This document shows, piece by piece, positions 37,368-49,500 of a stretch of 64,000 bases of DNA (the stretch's first letter is position 1; each line of letters opens with the position of its first letter). A model generated the notes under the pieces. That model did not search any database. It had not been told where the DNA came from and saw nothing but the letters and a program-made list of their open reading frames with translations. A program made the position numbers and the translations under genes. Source of the DNA: Plasmodium relictum (taxonomy: Eukaryota; Apicomplexa; Aconoidasida; Haemosporida; Plasmodiidae); assembly GCF_900005765.1 (NCBI RefSeq), contig NC_041691.1, forward strand, positions 930,001 to 994,000. Direction: 5' to 3'.

Positions 37368-38967
37368 TTTTTTTTTTTTTGTAAATATTTACTTATATCA
37401 AAAATAACCCAAAAATTATAAAAACATTTAATTTTTTAAGTTTTAACATCTATAATATATATATTACAGAATAACCCTTTTATCTTTTTTCTTAATAAAA
37501 TTACAACAAAATATTATATCTATTATATAACTTTTATAAACAAATTTAACAATAAAACATATTTTTAATTTATAATAAAGAAATACAACTTATTATAAAT
37601 TTAAAAAATAATTCATGGAAATTATATATTATTTAAATTTTTTTTTATATATATTTAAAAAGAAAAACAATAAGATAATCTTCGTTTTTATTTATTCAGT
37701 AGTTCTAGAACTTCAGCAATTTAAGTTGAATGTATAAAATAAAAATGGATTTATTTGAATGAAAACAATATAATTTATTTTCATTCATTAAATTAATTTT
37801 TTTCATTCAATATATGTTTATTTTATACATGTTAAAATTTCTTTTTTTACATCAAATTTTTTATTCTTTGCTTATTCTTTTTTAAGTAAAATCCTATATA
37901 AATCCACGAATTATTTTCTAATTTTTATTATGTTTAACTTTCAATATTTTTTTAGCTTAATAAAATTTCAAAAAAAAATATCAAGTATAAAAATGAAAAA
38001 ATGTTTCATTTAAAAAAAATAATAAAATAACTCAAATATTTTTTTGAAAAGTTATTCTTTTGAAAAAATCATGTAAAAACCATAAAATATTATTTTTTAT
38101 TATAATTATGCTAAAAGCATAATTTGTGAAAATGAAAAAAAAACATTTCAAATGAAAGACAATTCATGCTATGAAAATATCTTTTCGAAACTTTCTAAAA
38201 TATTCTTATATACTCTATTAATTATTAATTTATCTTGAAAATAATTACGCTTAATTTTAATGAATAGGGATTATAATAAAAATAAAAAAGGCATAAAAAT
38301 ACTTAAATTGTTTTTAAAACTGAAATGTCTCAATCCTTTTGAAGTACAGATTAAATTCGATAATAAATTTATATTTCCAAATATTAAACATTGCTTAAAT
38401 TAACCTTTTGCTTTGTGTAAGCAAAATAATAAAATGTATTTATTTCTTAAAAATTTCTTGAGCATTTTAAAAAATAAAGGCTATCTATTGTTTTTATATT
38501 AAAAAAAAATTCATATATTTTTGAGGAAAAATATTTACAACAAAAAAAAAAAAAAAAAAATTCTCAAAATGTAATATGATCTTATTGAAATGTATTTTTT
38601 CGTATATCTTTATCTTTTTAAATTTATACTTTTTGTATAGTTTTTATATTATTAAACTTTTTATTACTCGTGTTATTAAATTAAATACAAAAAAAATATA
38701 TATTTTTTAAATTGCTTTAATAATTTTCAATTTCTTTAACAAATATGCATATACATAAGTATATATTATTCTTATATTAAATTAAAAGAGAAATATATTA
38801 AAAAAAAAAAATGAAAATTTCAATGTGATAATTTCAATTTGAATAATGTTTTAAAAATTCTTAATGATAGATGAAATGTAAAAATAAATTTACAAGATTT
38901 TTTTATCGTTTTAAAAAGTATCTTAATTTTTGAAAAAAAAATTAATTTTTTTTTTTTTTTCTACATA
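37368..38967. other. Divergent intergenic region, 1.6 kb
   Basis: Promoter region between MSH2 (-) and the 6-exon membrane-protein gene (+). Mostly AT-rich without structure. A coding-like open frame at 38260-38403 is listed separately. Confidence 0.5.
38260..38403 (+). CDS. Candidate 47-residue small protein
   Basis: The open frame runs from ATG to TAA: MNRDYNKNKKGIKILKLFLK continuing LKCLNPFEVQIKFDNKFIFP and NIKHCLN. Composition is mixed and basic, unlike the Phe/Ile/Lys noise of intergenic frames, and GC is higher than its flanks. The basic N-terminus would suit a mitochondrial, apicoplast or ribosomal small protein, but I recognise no family. It could also be an upstream frame in the 5'UTR of the next gene. 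Confidence 0.35.
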   Translation: MNRDYNKNKKGIKILKLFLKLKCLNPFEVQIKFDNKFIFPNIKHCLN

Positions 38968-41350
38968 ATGATTTTCTTGGGATTAAATAGTGATTACAAT
39001 GCTCGAATAAATTTAAAAATAAAATTTATTGTAAAATCAATAATAAAAGTTTTAACTAAGCATTTAATTTTAATAAGTACTCTAAATTTAATTATATCAC
39101 TATGCTACAATTATATTATAAAAAGAGACAGTAATCGTAATGGATAACAAAAATAAAATACATATATATATATATATATATGTGAACTTTATTATATTAC
39201 GTTTATTATGGATTTTGAATATTTCAGTTTAAATAAAACATTAATATTTTCCCATTTTAACATTTTTTTTTTTTTTTAAAGACCAGTTAAATATCGTAGC
39301 ACATCTATTAAGAGGAACATTTGTTAGCTCTATACCATCATGTTTAACCTTGTCATTATTAATATTCTTTAAAGAACAAAGTTTAAATAGTATGTATATA
39401 TATATATATAACGTCTTTTTTATTAAAAATCTTTCCTTTATATATTTTCAACTGTATATATATATGCATATATTATTTTTTTTTATAGATTATAAATATA
39501 AAGAATGGAATTTATTAAATATAATATGTGTAATATTAACTTTTTATAGTATATTTTATACAAAAATAATCTTTTCAAAGGAATATGGGAATAATATATA
39601 TGACATTATATATGTGGCAGCTGTATCGTAAGATCATAATATATTATAATCATATTTTATATATATTTTTAAAAAACAAATATTTTCATATGAATATAAA
39701 TAGTATTTATATAAGTCTATAAAAATTACATTAAAAAAAATAAAAATATCTACATTGTTAAAAATGAATTATGAAAGTAAATATTGATCTTTCAAATAAA
39801 AAAAAAAAGAATTTATTAATATAAATTTTTCTTTGCAATTAGTGCAAAGTGTTTTAATATTATTAAATATTTCAATTAAAGTTATATGAATATTTTATTT
39901 TTTATATAGATACATACTACAAAAAAGATTTAATGATAGAAAATCAAATATTCACGATTTCCAATATTGTATGAATACAGAAACTAAAAATATAATTGAA
40001 CTAATTCAAAAGGTTAATATAAAATGTTTTATATTCATTTATTTTTGTATATAGATTTTAAAATTTAATAAAATTCAAATTCCATACATATTAAATATAA
40101 TAATATATATACATATATTATTTTATTATTTTTATTTATTTATTTTTTTTTTTTTTGTAGGGAATAATATTAAATATAATACCATTTATTTTCTCATATA
40201 TATTGAGTTTTATTGTTGATATACTATTAACAATAATTAATAGCGTTACTTTTAATATTCTTATAAATATACTAATTCATCCTTTTGATGTTATATTGAA
40301 TTTACCTAAAATATATAATTTATCAAATATTTATGTTATTAGCAATTTCTCATATTGTTTTTCTATATTTTCATCAATATGGATAACAACAATAGTAGAA
40401 TATCATTTTATAATTTTTAATTTCTTATTCAATAAATATGACTGTAAAATTCTCACATCGTTAAATAAATTTCCAGTACATAAACAGTCGTCTTATCATG
40501 ATGAATTTTTTGTTGTAAGTTGTATATATAACTATTTAAAAGACATAAGTTATAAAATTAAGGGAAATAATATTGAGATAACAAATATGGATAGAAAGAC
40601 AAAATTAAAATTATTACTTTTTAAAAAATTAGTCCTGATTAATGCGAGTTTAAAATATAAAGATGAGATAAATATATTAAGTCATATATGTAACCCTATA
40701 AATACAATATTATTTGAAGATACAAAATTTTGGAATTCTTACATTGATTCATGTATTTTATGTATAGAAGATTTAATTGATCAATTAAAAAAGTATGTAA
40801 ATATTTTTAATCACGACCAAACTATTTATTCCTATGAAGAAAAGTTAGAAATAAAAGGTGCATTAGAAAAATATAAAATAAATCAATTAAAAGATACTAT
40901 TGTATTAGCATGTGTATATTTAAAAGGAGTTGCATTATGGGCAATTGCAATAAGCATTATTTGCAAAAATGTTATAGTATCGGTTATTAGAAAATTGTCA
41001 TCAATTATAGTTTCTTTATCATATGTTTTATTTGATTTTTTAAATTTCATCAAAATAAATGAATTATATGATCCATTACATCATCTACTTTATGGTAAAA
41101 CTTATAATTTTAAATTACACATATATATATTTATGTTCTCTCAAAATTTTATGAGATTTATACATATATTTTTATACCCTTTTTAATAAATATATATATT
41201 TTTACATTTGCTCATTTTGCAGAAATGAATTCCATTGTAGATATTTTTAAATTTTATAAAGAAGATATTTTAGATAACAAATATCAATATTCTTATAATT
41301 TATATAAAGGCTTATCATATTTATTTAGAAATAAAGCCTTAAAATACTAA
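38968..41350 (+). CDS. Six-exon multi-pass membrane protein beside the centromere
   Basis: Exons 38968-39130, 39282-39389, 39489-39627, 39910-40012, 40161-41094, 41223-41350. All junctions are GT..AG and in phase, giving 524 residues ending RNKALKY. About six hydrophobic segments occur in the first 240 residues (HLILISTLNLIISLCYNYII; WNLLNIICVILTFYSIFYTK; IILNIIPFIFSYILSFIV; ISNFSYCFSIFSSIWITTIV). A mostly soluble helical C-terminal half follows (CILCIEDLIDQLKKYVNIF; GVALWAIAISIICKNVIVSV). The layout of six N-terminal membrane helices then a soluble helical half is that of the nuclear-pore membrane protein NDC1, but I see no diagnostic motif, so this is only a suggestion. It is the last intact gene before the centromere. 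Confidence 0.75.
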
Positions 41351-44300
41351 TTTTAATTTTTTTAATAAAAGAAATTTTGGAAATCACTCCTTTTTTAAAA
41401 TATAGATTTATCTTTTTTTCCCACATAAGTAAAAATTAGCTTAAAAAAAAATTTTTTAAATAATATTAAACCAAAAAAAAAATATTTTTTATAAAATTGT
41501 ATCTTTTTTTATTATTTTATTTTTTAGTTTTATTTGTCTAAATCAAAAATATATTTATGTAACTTTTTGTGTATTTTGTTTATATAATTATAAATTATGT
41601 ACTTATATTTAAAAAATAAAATTTATTAAAATAGTTTTATTTACCATGCTTATATGAGAAATAAACATACAATACAACAAAAATATATATATATGAGTTA
41701 TGTATGCATAAGAATATAAAAAAAAAAATTTTTTTTAAAACAAAAACTCTTAAAAACTAATGATAAATTATTACTCCTACTTGTAAATTAATAATATTTA
41801 TATAACTATAAATTTTTTTTCTTAACATTATATACAGCTCATGAAATTATTTATATAAAGAGTGAATTAATGATCTATGAATGTAATAACTTTTCATAAG
41901 ACACTATATAACTATATAGTTTTTCCTTATAACTTTTAAAAAAAATCTATGTAAATAATATATAAATATATAGCAACAAACACAGGTTAAAATAATATTG
42001 CGTACATAATTTATTATTTTATTTTGCTTTATTTTAAAAAGTAAAACATTTATAGATTTATGTAAATTTTTTATAATTAATTTATAATAACAATTAATAA
42101 TATGGTTATAATACCTTGAAAAAAATAATAATTAATATTTCATAAAGCTAATTTTATCCGTAGAGGTAACTTTATTTTCTAAATCATTAGTACTAGTTAT
42201 TTCAGTTTAAAAAAGAACAAATATTCTATAAAAATACTTTTTTTTATGTATTTCACTTTACCCTAATTTTAACTTAGTTTAAAAATAACAGAATATACAA
42301 AATTTTTTTTTTCTTATTTTTAAAATAAATCTCATAATATGTTTTATTTCACATAAAAAATAATTTTTATTTACCCTTTTAATATAAGAAAATAGTTTTC
42401 CACTTAAGTTTTATATTACTTAAATTTTAATATTTGTTTAGAACTTATAAATGCAGAAAAAAATTATCTTAAAACTCATATTAAGATATTTTTACTTATA
42501 TGTATCATTTCTCACTTATAAGATATTTTATAAAACTTATCTTCACGAAAATATCGTTTTCAAAAGGCTTTTTTTTTTTTTTTAAATTCAAAATTTTCTA
42601 CTTTTTATTAATTAGAATTTGTTTATATAATATATTCAGTTCCAATTTAACTTTTTATCTTTTTTGAAGTATACTAATTTTTTGTTAAAAATAAAAATAA
42701 TTCCACCTCTACTACATTATATATTGATTTAAAATAATTTTTATCATAAAGTTCTCTAGGTTTTCTCGTTTACCCCATCTTTCATATTTTGATATACTGG
42801 ACTTTTTGAATTTTTCAAATTGGCAAAATTTAAAATTTATTCATGAGAATCATTAAAATTAGATATAAAAGACTATTAATTACGTAACAAAATGTAAAAA
42901 TTTAAATAAAATAAAGTAAAACTACAAAAATATATATAAGTTTTTCTAGGATTATATTACTAAACAACTTCAAAAAATGTTACAACAAAAAATAGAAAAA
43001 ATTTTAGGATTTAGAATTAAAATGAAATTGTATATATTGTGCATACATTTTATATAATTTAATTGCTAAACAAAGAAAAATATTTTCAACTTTAAGAACT
43101 CTTAAAGATTATCATACATTAACTAATAAACTTATTCTTTATCATTATCCTAAAAGAAATTTTTTTATACAATAAAAAAAAATTAGATATAAAAAAAATA
43201 TGTGATCTATGTTGGGAAATGAAATAATTTAATAATTATACGAAAGATAAGAATTTATGATTTTATACAAATAAAATTGAAGATTAAAACTCTTTAACAA
43301 TTAAATATTTTGATTATAAATATAGAAAAATTCCAATAAATAAACATTTTCATTGGCATTTTATATCTATATATATTGAATGTATGTATTGTTTTTTAGT
43401 TTTTGAAAATTTCTATATGTAATCATATATTTATAAATCTTTTAATCTTAAATACATTTTAACTTTAATTTATGCATCAAAATTGTTAATTTTATATTTA
43501 TTAAATATAGTTTTTAAATCACCTCATAATGTCAAATAAATTTACATAACTACAAAAACCAGAGAATACACATTATATAAGAACAAAGAATTAAAAATTA
43601 TTATATGAAGGAAAAAACAAAAAAAAGGTAATGAAAATTAAATAAGTATTTTGCATAAAAATATTTCTAATATATTTAGAAATATAAGAAATTATTTCTT
43701 TTTTCTTAAATTCTGCAATATAACTATAGGAAAAGGAAAAACAAATATTTATTTATAATTCAGAATTTATTGCTACATATGCTGAAATGTAAAAATTATA
43801 AATTGTATAGTTTAAAATTAATCATTTGTATATGAATAATATTATATTTAATAGATTTTATTTTATGTATTAAATTAAAACAATGAAAATATTATAATGT
43901 AGATAATATTCATTTTATCCTATTGATATGTAATAGTTTATGAGTAGTTTTATTATATTTAAACTTAGTTATAGAACATTTTTCGTCCATACATAATATT
44001 ACTTTAATATATTTTACGGTAATTTAATGATTTTTTTTTTTTAGAGAAATTTTATTGTTTGGAATAAACAAAAAAAAAATAAATTAGGAAATCCAGGAAA
44101 CAACATGCTAAAATGAATGTGAATAAACGGAAAATTAAAATTATATAAATACCATCTATATTATTTTAAAATTGTACTTTTTATTCATTAAATTAATAAA
44201 TAATTATCTAATAAAAACAATTTAACCATGGTATTAGTTATTTTTTGTAATTTTACATTTATTATGAAGTAATAGTCATTAAAACATTGTTTTTTTATTA

Positions 44301-46499
44301 CCATATTTTTTGGATTTTAATTTTTTAAAACTCTTTAAATAAGTTTTCAAAATATTAATTTGTTTTAGAATATAAGCATTTATATCTTTTTCGCATTTTC
44401 TATTTGGTAGTTTCATTTTAATAATATTTTTCTATAGAATTTTTTCAACGAGTTCATAATTATTCATTTCACTCTTATTATTTTTAAAAAATTATTTTAA
44501 TGAATATTTTTATAGATATTTTTTACATAAAGACTTTTTTTAAACCTTTTCATTTATTAATTTCATTTTTTGTTTTTCTTTATTATTCATTAATAGAAAA
44601 ATATTTGAAGCAAATTTATAATACTTTATTTGAGCCTTTGCCAACTTTCTAATATCTTTATTATATAATGAGAACTTTTTTTTTTCATTGTAACAATAGA
44701 AATATAAATTATAATAAAGATTTGTTTGATTATTTTTTGAACTTCGTGGTATATTCTCTTTTATATGTTATGTTACATACTAATAAGTAGTATATCATTG
44801 ATTCATATTTTATATTTTCTAATTTTTTCATTCTTAAAAAGTATACTTAATAGTTTGAATTAGAATATGAAATATTTCCACTTAATTGTATTTTATGATA
44901 AAACTCTTTTAGGTTAGTAATACACTCATTATATTAACTTTCGTTAAGTAAAAAAAAGTGAAGATTATTACAACATTCTTACAGAAAATTATGAAATTAA
45001 AAATAATATTTTTACCGTTTACATTATTATAATATTTTTTTATTTTTACTATTTAAATTAAAAGTCCGTAAAATAAATATTAGAACTTGAATGCAAAAAG
45101 ATTTTTTTATATCATAATATATAGAAATTGCATATTAAATAAAAACCATTATAATTTTTATCAAAAATTTCGTAAGAATTAAAATGTTTTATGAGAGAAA
45201 AAAAATATATGTATGCATAAAAAAAATGGAGTTATAAGAATAAAAATAAAAATTTTCAATTTTCATAAAAATTTTTATTTTCAATTTTCACGTCAGACTA
45301 TATCTGTTTTTAATCACAGTATAGAACTTTTTTAATTTATTTAATTAGTTGTCAAAATTTAATATCATTATTTTTAGGTAAAAAATTAGATAATTTTTAT
45401 TTTGTGTTCGTGTTATCAATGTAACACATTTATCTTATCCTAAATACGTTAAGGCTTTTTATGTACTGGTAATTAAAATATACATTTTTATTATTTTCAA
45501 TTTTAAAAAAAAAGTTAAGGCTTTTTGTTTAATGATCAATTCCGTTTATATTTGACACAATTTAGTGAAAAAAAGATGAAGATTCATATATTTTAATAAG
45601 TAAATAATGAAAATAATTCTAATGGTATTGTTTTAGGGTTTAATTACTCTTTCTCATTACAATTTTATAAGGAATGAAATTAACTTGAAATATCATAAAT
45701 GAAAAATAACTTAAAATTAAATTATACATTTTCTCTCTTACATTTTTATAATTGTTACAGAATAACAAATAAAATTAGGTTCTTTCATTTAAATTTATGA
45801 ATACTTTTAAAATTTTAGTAAAAGTTTATTTCTTTCTTGAAGAAATTATGATTCTTTTATCATGACGCAATAAAATAAAAGTGACAAGTTGTAATATACA
45901 ATAAAAGTTTTTTTTTTCATTTTATGTAGATATTTTATTCAAAAAGTATATTTTTAATTCATCAATTCAATTTAATAAAATTATCTTAAAGTTTATGTAT
46001 CTTCTTTCAACTTTTTATTGAAGATGAATATGATAGTATTTTATTAACTGAATAGTGAATAACACACTGTTATTTATGTTTCATTAATTTGTTGTACATT
46101 CTTTTTCAGCCTCATATTTATCAATACACATTACAAAAATAATAACTTTGCAAATTTGTCCTTGGTCTTTAGGTCCTGAGATAACCAATATTTCTATATT
46201 TTACTGTTAATATTTAATGAGGAAGTTTCAATATATCTTTCTTCTACAATAGTTCAATCAAATTTTCATTAATAATATAAAAATAAAAAAGCTTCACAAT
46301 GAATTAAAAAAAAAAAAACATACAGTCATTGTGTATACTGCAAAAATACATTCCGCTTTTATAATAAAATGTTATTTAACTTGTAAAATATACTCTACAG
46401 TTTCATTTTTTTTTCTTTAGAACACCTTGTAACACTACATGAAACATATGTTTAAACAATAAATATGTTATAATTAAGGAGATATATATTTAGTTGAAT
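41351..46499. other. Left pericentromeric flank without intact genes
   Basis: About 5 kb with no convincing complete gene. Most is AT-rich filler. Two GC-richer patches read as broken protein on the minus strand: 42712-42840 (INFKFCQFEKFKKSSISKYE, RWGKRENLENFMIK) and 46084-46200 (EILVISGPKDQGQICKVIIF, CIDKYEAEKECTTN). Both are bounded by in-frame stops and lack a start. Confidence 0.6.
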
Positions 46500-47820
46500 T
46501 CATTATTAACTTTGTATTTTATATAAATAAAATAATTTAAAAAAATACATAATTCTAAAAAAAAAGAAAAATTAAAAATATGTAAAAATATAGGTACAGG
46601 TAGATTTGAATTATAAAATAAAATTATAAAAAAAACATAATATTAAGTTCTAGAAAATTATTAAATAGTTATTTGAAATAAATAAAAACAATTATTATAA
46701 AAAATAAATATATTACGTAGATTTACAGTATATATACAAAAAGTAACAATAGTTATGTAATAAGATATTTTAATTATACAAGGTTAAAATAAAGTAAATA
46801 AGTATTTTATTAATTAAATTCTACATAATATGAAATACATAGAAAGACAATAAAGTAATAAATAAATAGTTTAAGTACATAAAATAGAAGTAAGCAAATA
46901 CATAGAACAGAAAAACGGCTAAAAAAAACATAATAAATTAACACATATGAAGTAAAATAAAAAAAAAATTTTAATAAATTCAGGGAAATAAAAAATAATT
47001 TATTTATTTAATTATAATGGGAAATTTTGTTTTTAACTCAAATAAATTAGTCTTATAATCTTTGATTTCTTCACAATATATTAATCTGTTTACTAATTTT
47101 GCTTTATATAATAACAATCATTATCCGTTTCGTTTTTTTTTTTAAATTTATAATAATTATTCTTTTAAAAATATTTTAAATAAAAAAGAAAGTATAATTA
47201 AATTTAAATAATATAAATAGGAATATATTAAAATAGAAATAACTCATTATACAATTAATTGATATAATATTTAAAAAATATAAATAAATTGTTATAATAA
47301 ATAAATAAATAAATGATTAAATTATTTTAGGTAATAAAGATAATTTATAAACGAATATTTAATAAATTAATAAAATAATCATGATAAATATAATTAAGTA
47401 AAAAATATATATTCTATATAAAAATAAAATAATATTATATTAGAGAATAAATAATATAATTATATAAGCAATTTCATTAAAAGATAATTAAAGATGAGAT
47501 ATATATATATCTAAAATATATAATAATAGTTAATATAAAATATAAATAATTTGTTTACACAAAATATCAGTTATATTTAAATAATATTTATAAATAATCA
47601 GTTTAATTTGAATTGAAAATTAACAATTATTATAAAATTAATGATTATGATATAATTAATTAAAATAAATATATATAAATAAATAATAATTTTTATAAAT
47701 AAATGAATGACACAATTAAATTAATATAAATTTTAAATTGGAAAATTTAATAATAATTATATAAATAAATAAAAGTAAATAAAATTATTAAATAGATAAA
47801 ACAAGTATAAACAAATAATA

Positions 47821-48188
47821 ATATTAATTACATAAATAAAATAAATAAATAAAATAAATATAAATAATATAAATAATATTAATTATATAAATAAAATAAA
47901 TAAAATATAATAATAATTAATTATATAAATAAAATAAATAAAATAATTAAATATTAATTATATAAATAAAATAATTAAATAAATAAAATAATTAAATATA
48001 AATATTATTAATTACATAAATTAAATAAATAAATAAAATAAATATAAATAATATAAATAATATTAATTATATAAATAAAATAAATAAAACATAATAATAA
48101 TTAATTATATAAATAAAATAAATAAAATAATTAAATATTAATTATATAAATTATATAAATTGTATAAATTGTATAAATTAAATAAATT
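47821..48188. repeat. 184-bp near-identical tandem duplication in the centromere
   Basis: The block starting ATATTAATTACATAAATAAA at 47821 recurs from about 48005. Over the central ~120 bases (47851 against 48035) I see a single difference (AAAATATAAT against AAAACATAAT). Confidence 0.85.
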
Positions 48189-48710
48189 AAATAAATTAAA
48201 TACATTAAATAATTAAATATTAATTATATAAATAAATTAAATAATTAAATATTAATTATATAAATAATTAAATATAAATATTATTAATTACATAAAATTA
48301 AATAATTATATATATAATTGATAATAATAAAATATCAATAATCATTACATAAACTAGATAAATAAATTTTATATAAATAATTAATAATCATTATAATATA
48401 AAACAAGTAATTAAATTAATTATATAAATAGATATAGATAATTAATGATAGCAATTATATAAATTAAATAATTAAACACTAATTATATAAATAATAAATT
48501 AAAGAAAGAAAATAATTAAATAATAATTAATATATGTGAACTAAAGGATTAAAATAGTAAATATAAAAAATTAATAAAAATACCCATTCAAATATTAATT
48601 ACATAAATTAATATAACTATTAGATAAATTAATTGTGTAAAAAAAAATTAAACAAAAGAACAAATAAAAATGAATAATTAATAGTATATATATAAGTTAA
48701 ATATAATTAA

Positions 48711-49015
48711 ATTTATATAGATAATAAATTAAAACAATTAATTAAATAATAATTATTTTAAATTAAATAATTAAATTTATATAGATAATAAATTAAAACA
48801 ATTAATTAAATAATAATTATTTTAAATTAAATAATTAAATTTATATAATAATAAATTAAAAACAATTAATTAAATAATCAAATTTGTATAAACAATAAAT
48901 TAAAACAATAATTAAATAATAATTATTTTAAATTAAATAATTAAATTTATATAATAATAAATTAAAAACAATTAATTAAATAATCAAATTTGTATAAACA
49001 ATAAATTAAAATTAT
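48711..49015. repeat. 64-bp and 106-bp tandem repeats in the centromere
   Basis: ATTTATATAGATAATAAATT recurs at 48711 and 48775, and as a variant at 48839 (period 64). From 48839 a two-part unit, ATTTATATAATAATAAATT then ATTTGTATAAACAATAAATT, repeats with period 106 (48839/48945 and 48882/48988). The second type looks like a deletion-shortened derivative of the first. Confidence 0.85.
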
Positions 49016-49500
49016 TAATTGAATAATAATTGTGTTAAATTAAATAATTAATTTTATATAAATAATAATAAATTAAAATAAATCGTAAAATAAAATTAAA
49101 TAATTAATATAAATAACAATTTTTAATAATAATTATATAATTTTATTTAAATAACATAAAGATAAATAATTAAATTAATAGGAATAATTAATTATTATAA
49201 ATAAAGAAAATTAGGTAATAATTAAGATAGCACTTAATTTTATATGGATGAATTATATAAAGACATATATAAATAAAATAAAAGATAAACTTATATAAAT
49301 TAAATAATAATAATAATTAAATTAATATTAATAACTAAACTAAAAAAGTTTAAAATTAAATTAATAAAATTAAACATTACTATTTAAAATAAAAATAAAA
49401 AACTAAATTAATTTATTATGAAAATAATTAATTTGACTATAAGATTTTATTATTATTAAAATATATAATTTATAAAAGCATAATTAAACTATAATTATTA

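Larger units (their letters stand above)
46500..49500. other. Putative regional centromere (extreme A/T, nested repeats)
   Basis: About 3 kb with almost no G or C, most extreme at 47160-49200, built of short words such as AATAAATAAAAT and TTAATTATATAAAT in imperfect arrays. Larger periodicities are visible: 184 bp (47821-48004 against 48005-48188), 64 bp (from 48711) and 106 bp (from 48839). No open frame of note lies within it. Plasmodium centromeres are known as single 2-4 kb regions of more than ~97% A+T with imperfect tandem repeats, one per chromosome. The position beside MSH2 agrees with my memory of the P. falciparum chromosome 14 centromere. Confidence is high by composition; protein binding cannot be seen. 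Confidence 0.85.

Noticed and set aside
46500-49500. CRISPR-like or LTR-like repeat array
   Set aside because: Repeats are adjacent, imperfect and A/T-only, with no spacers, no long terminal repeats and no coding core. A centromere explains them.
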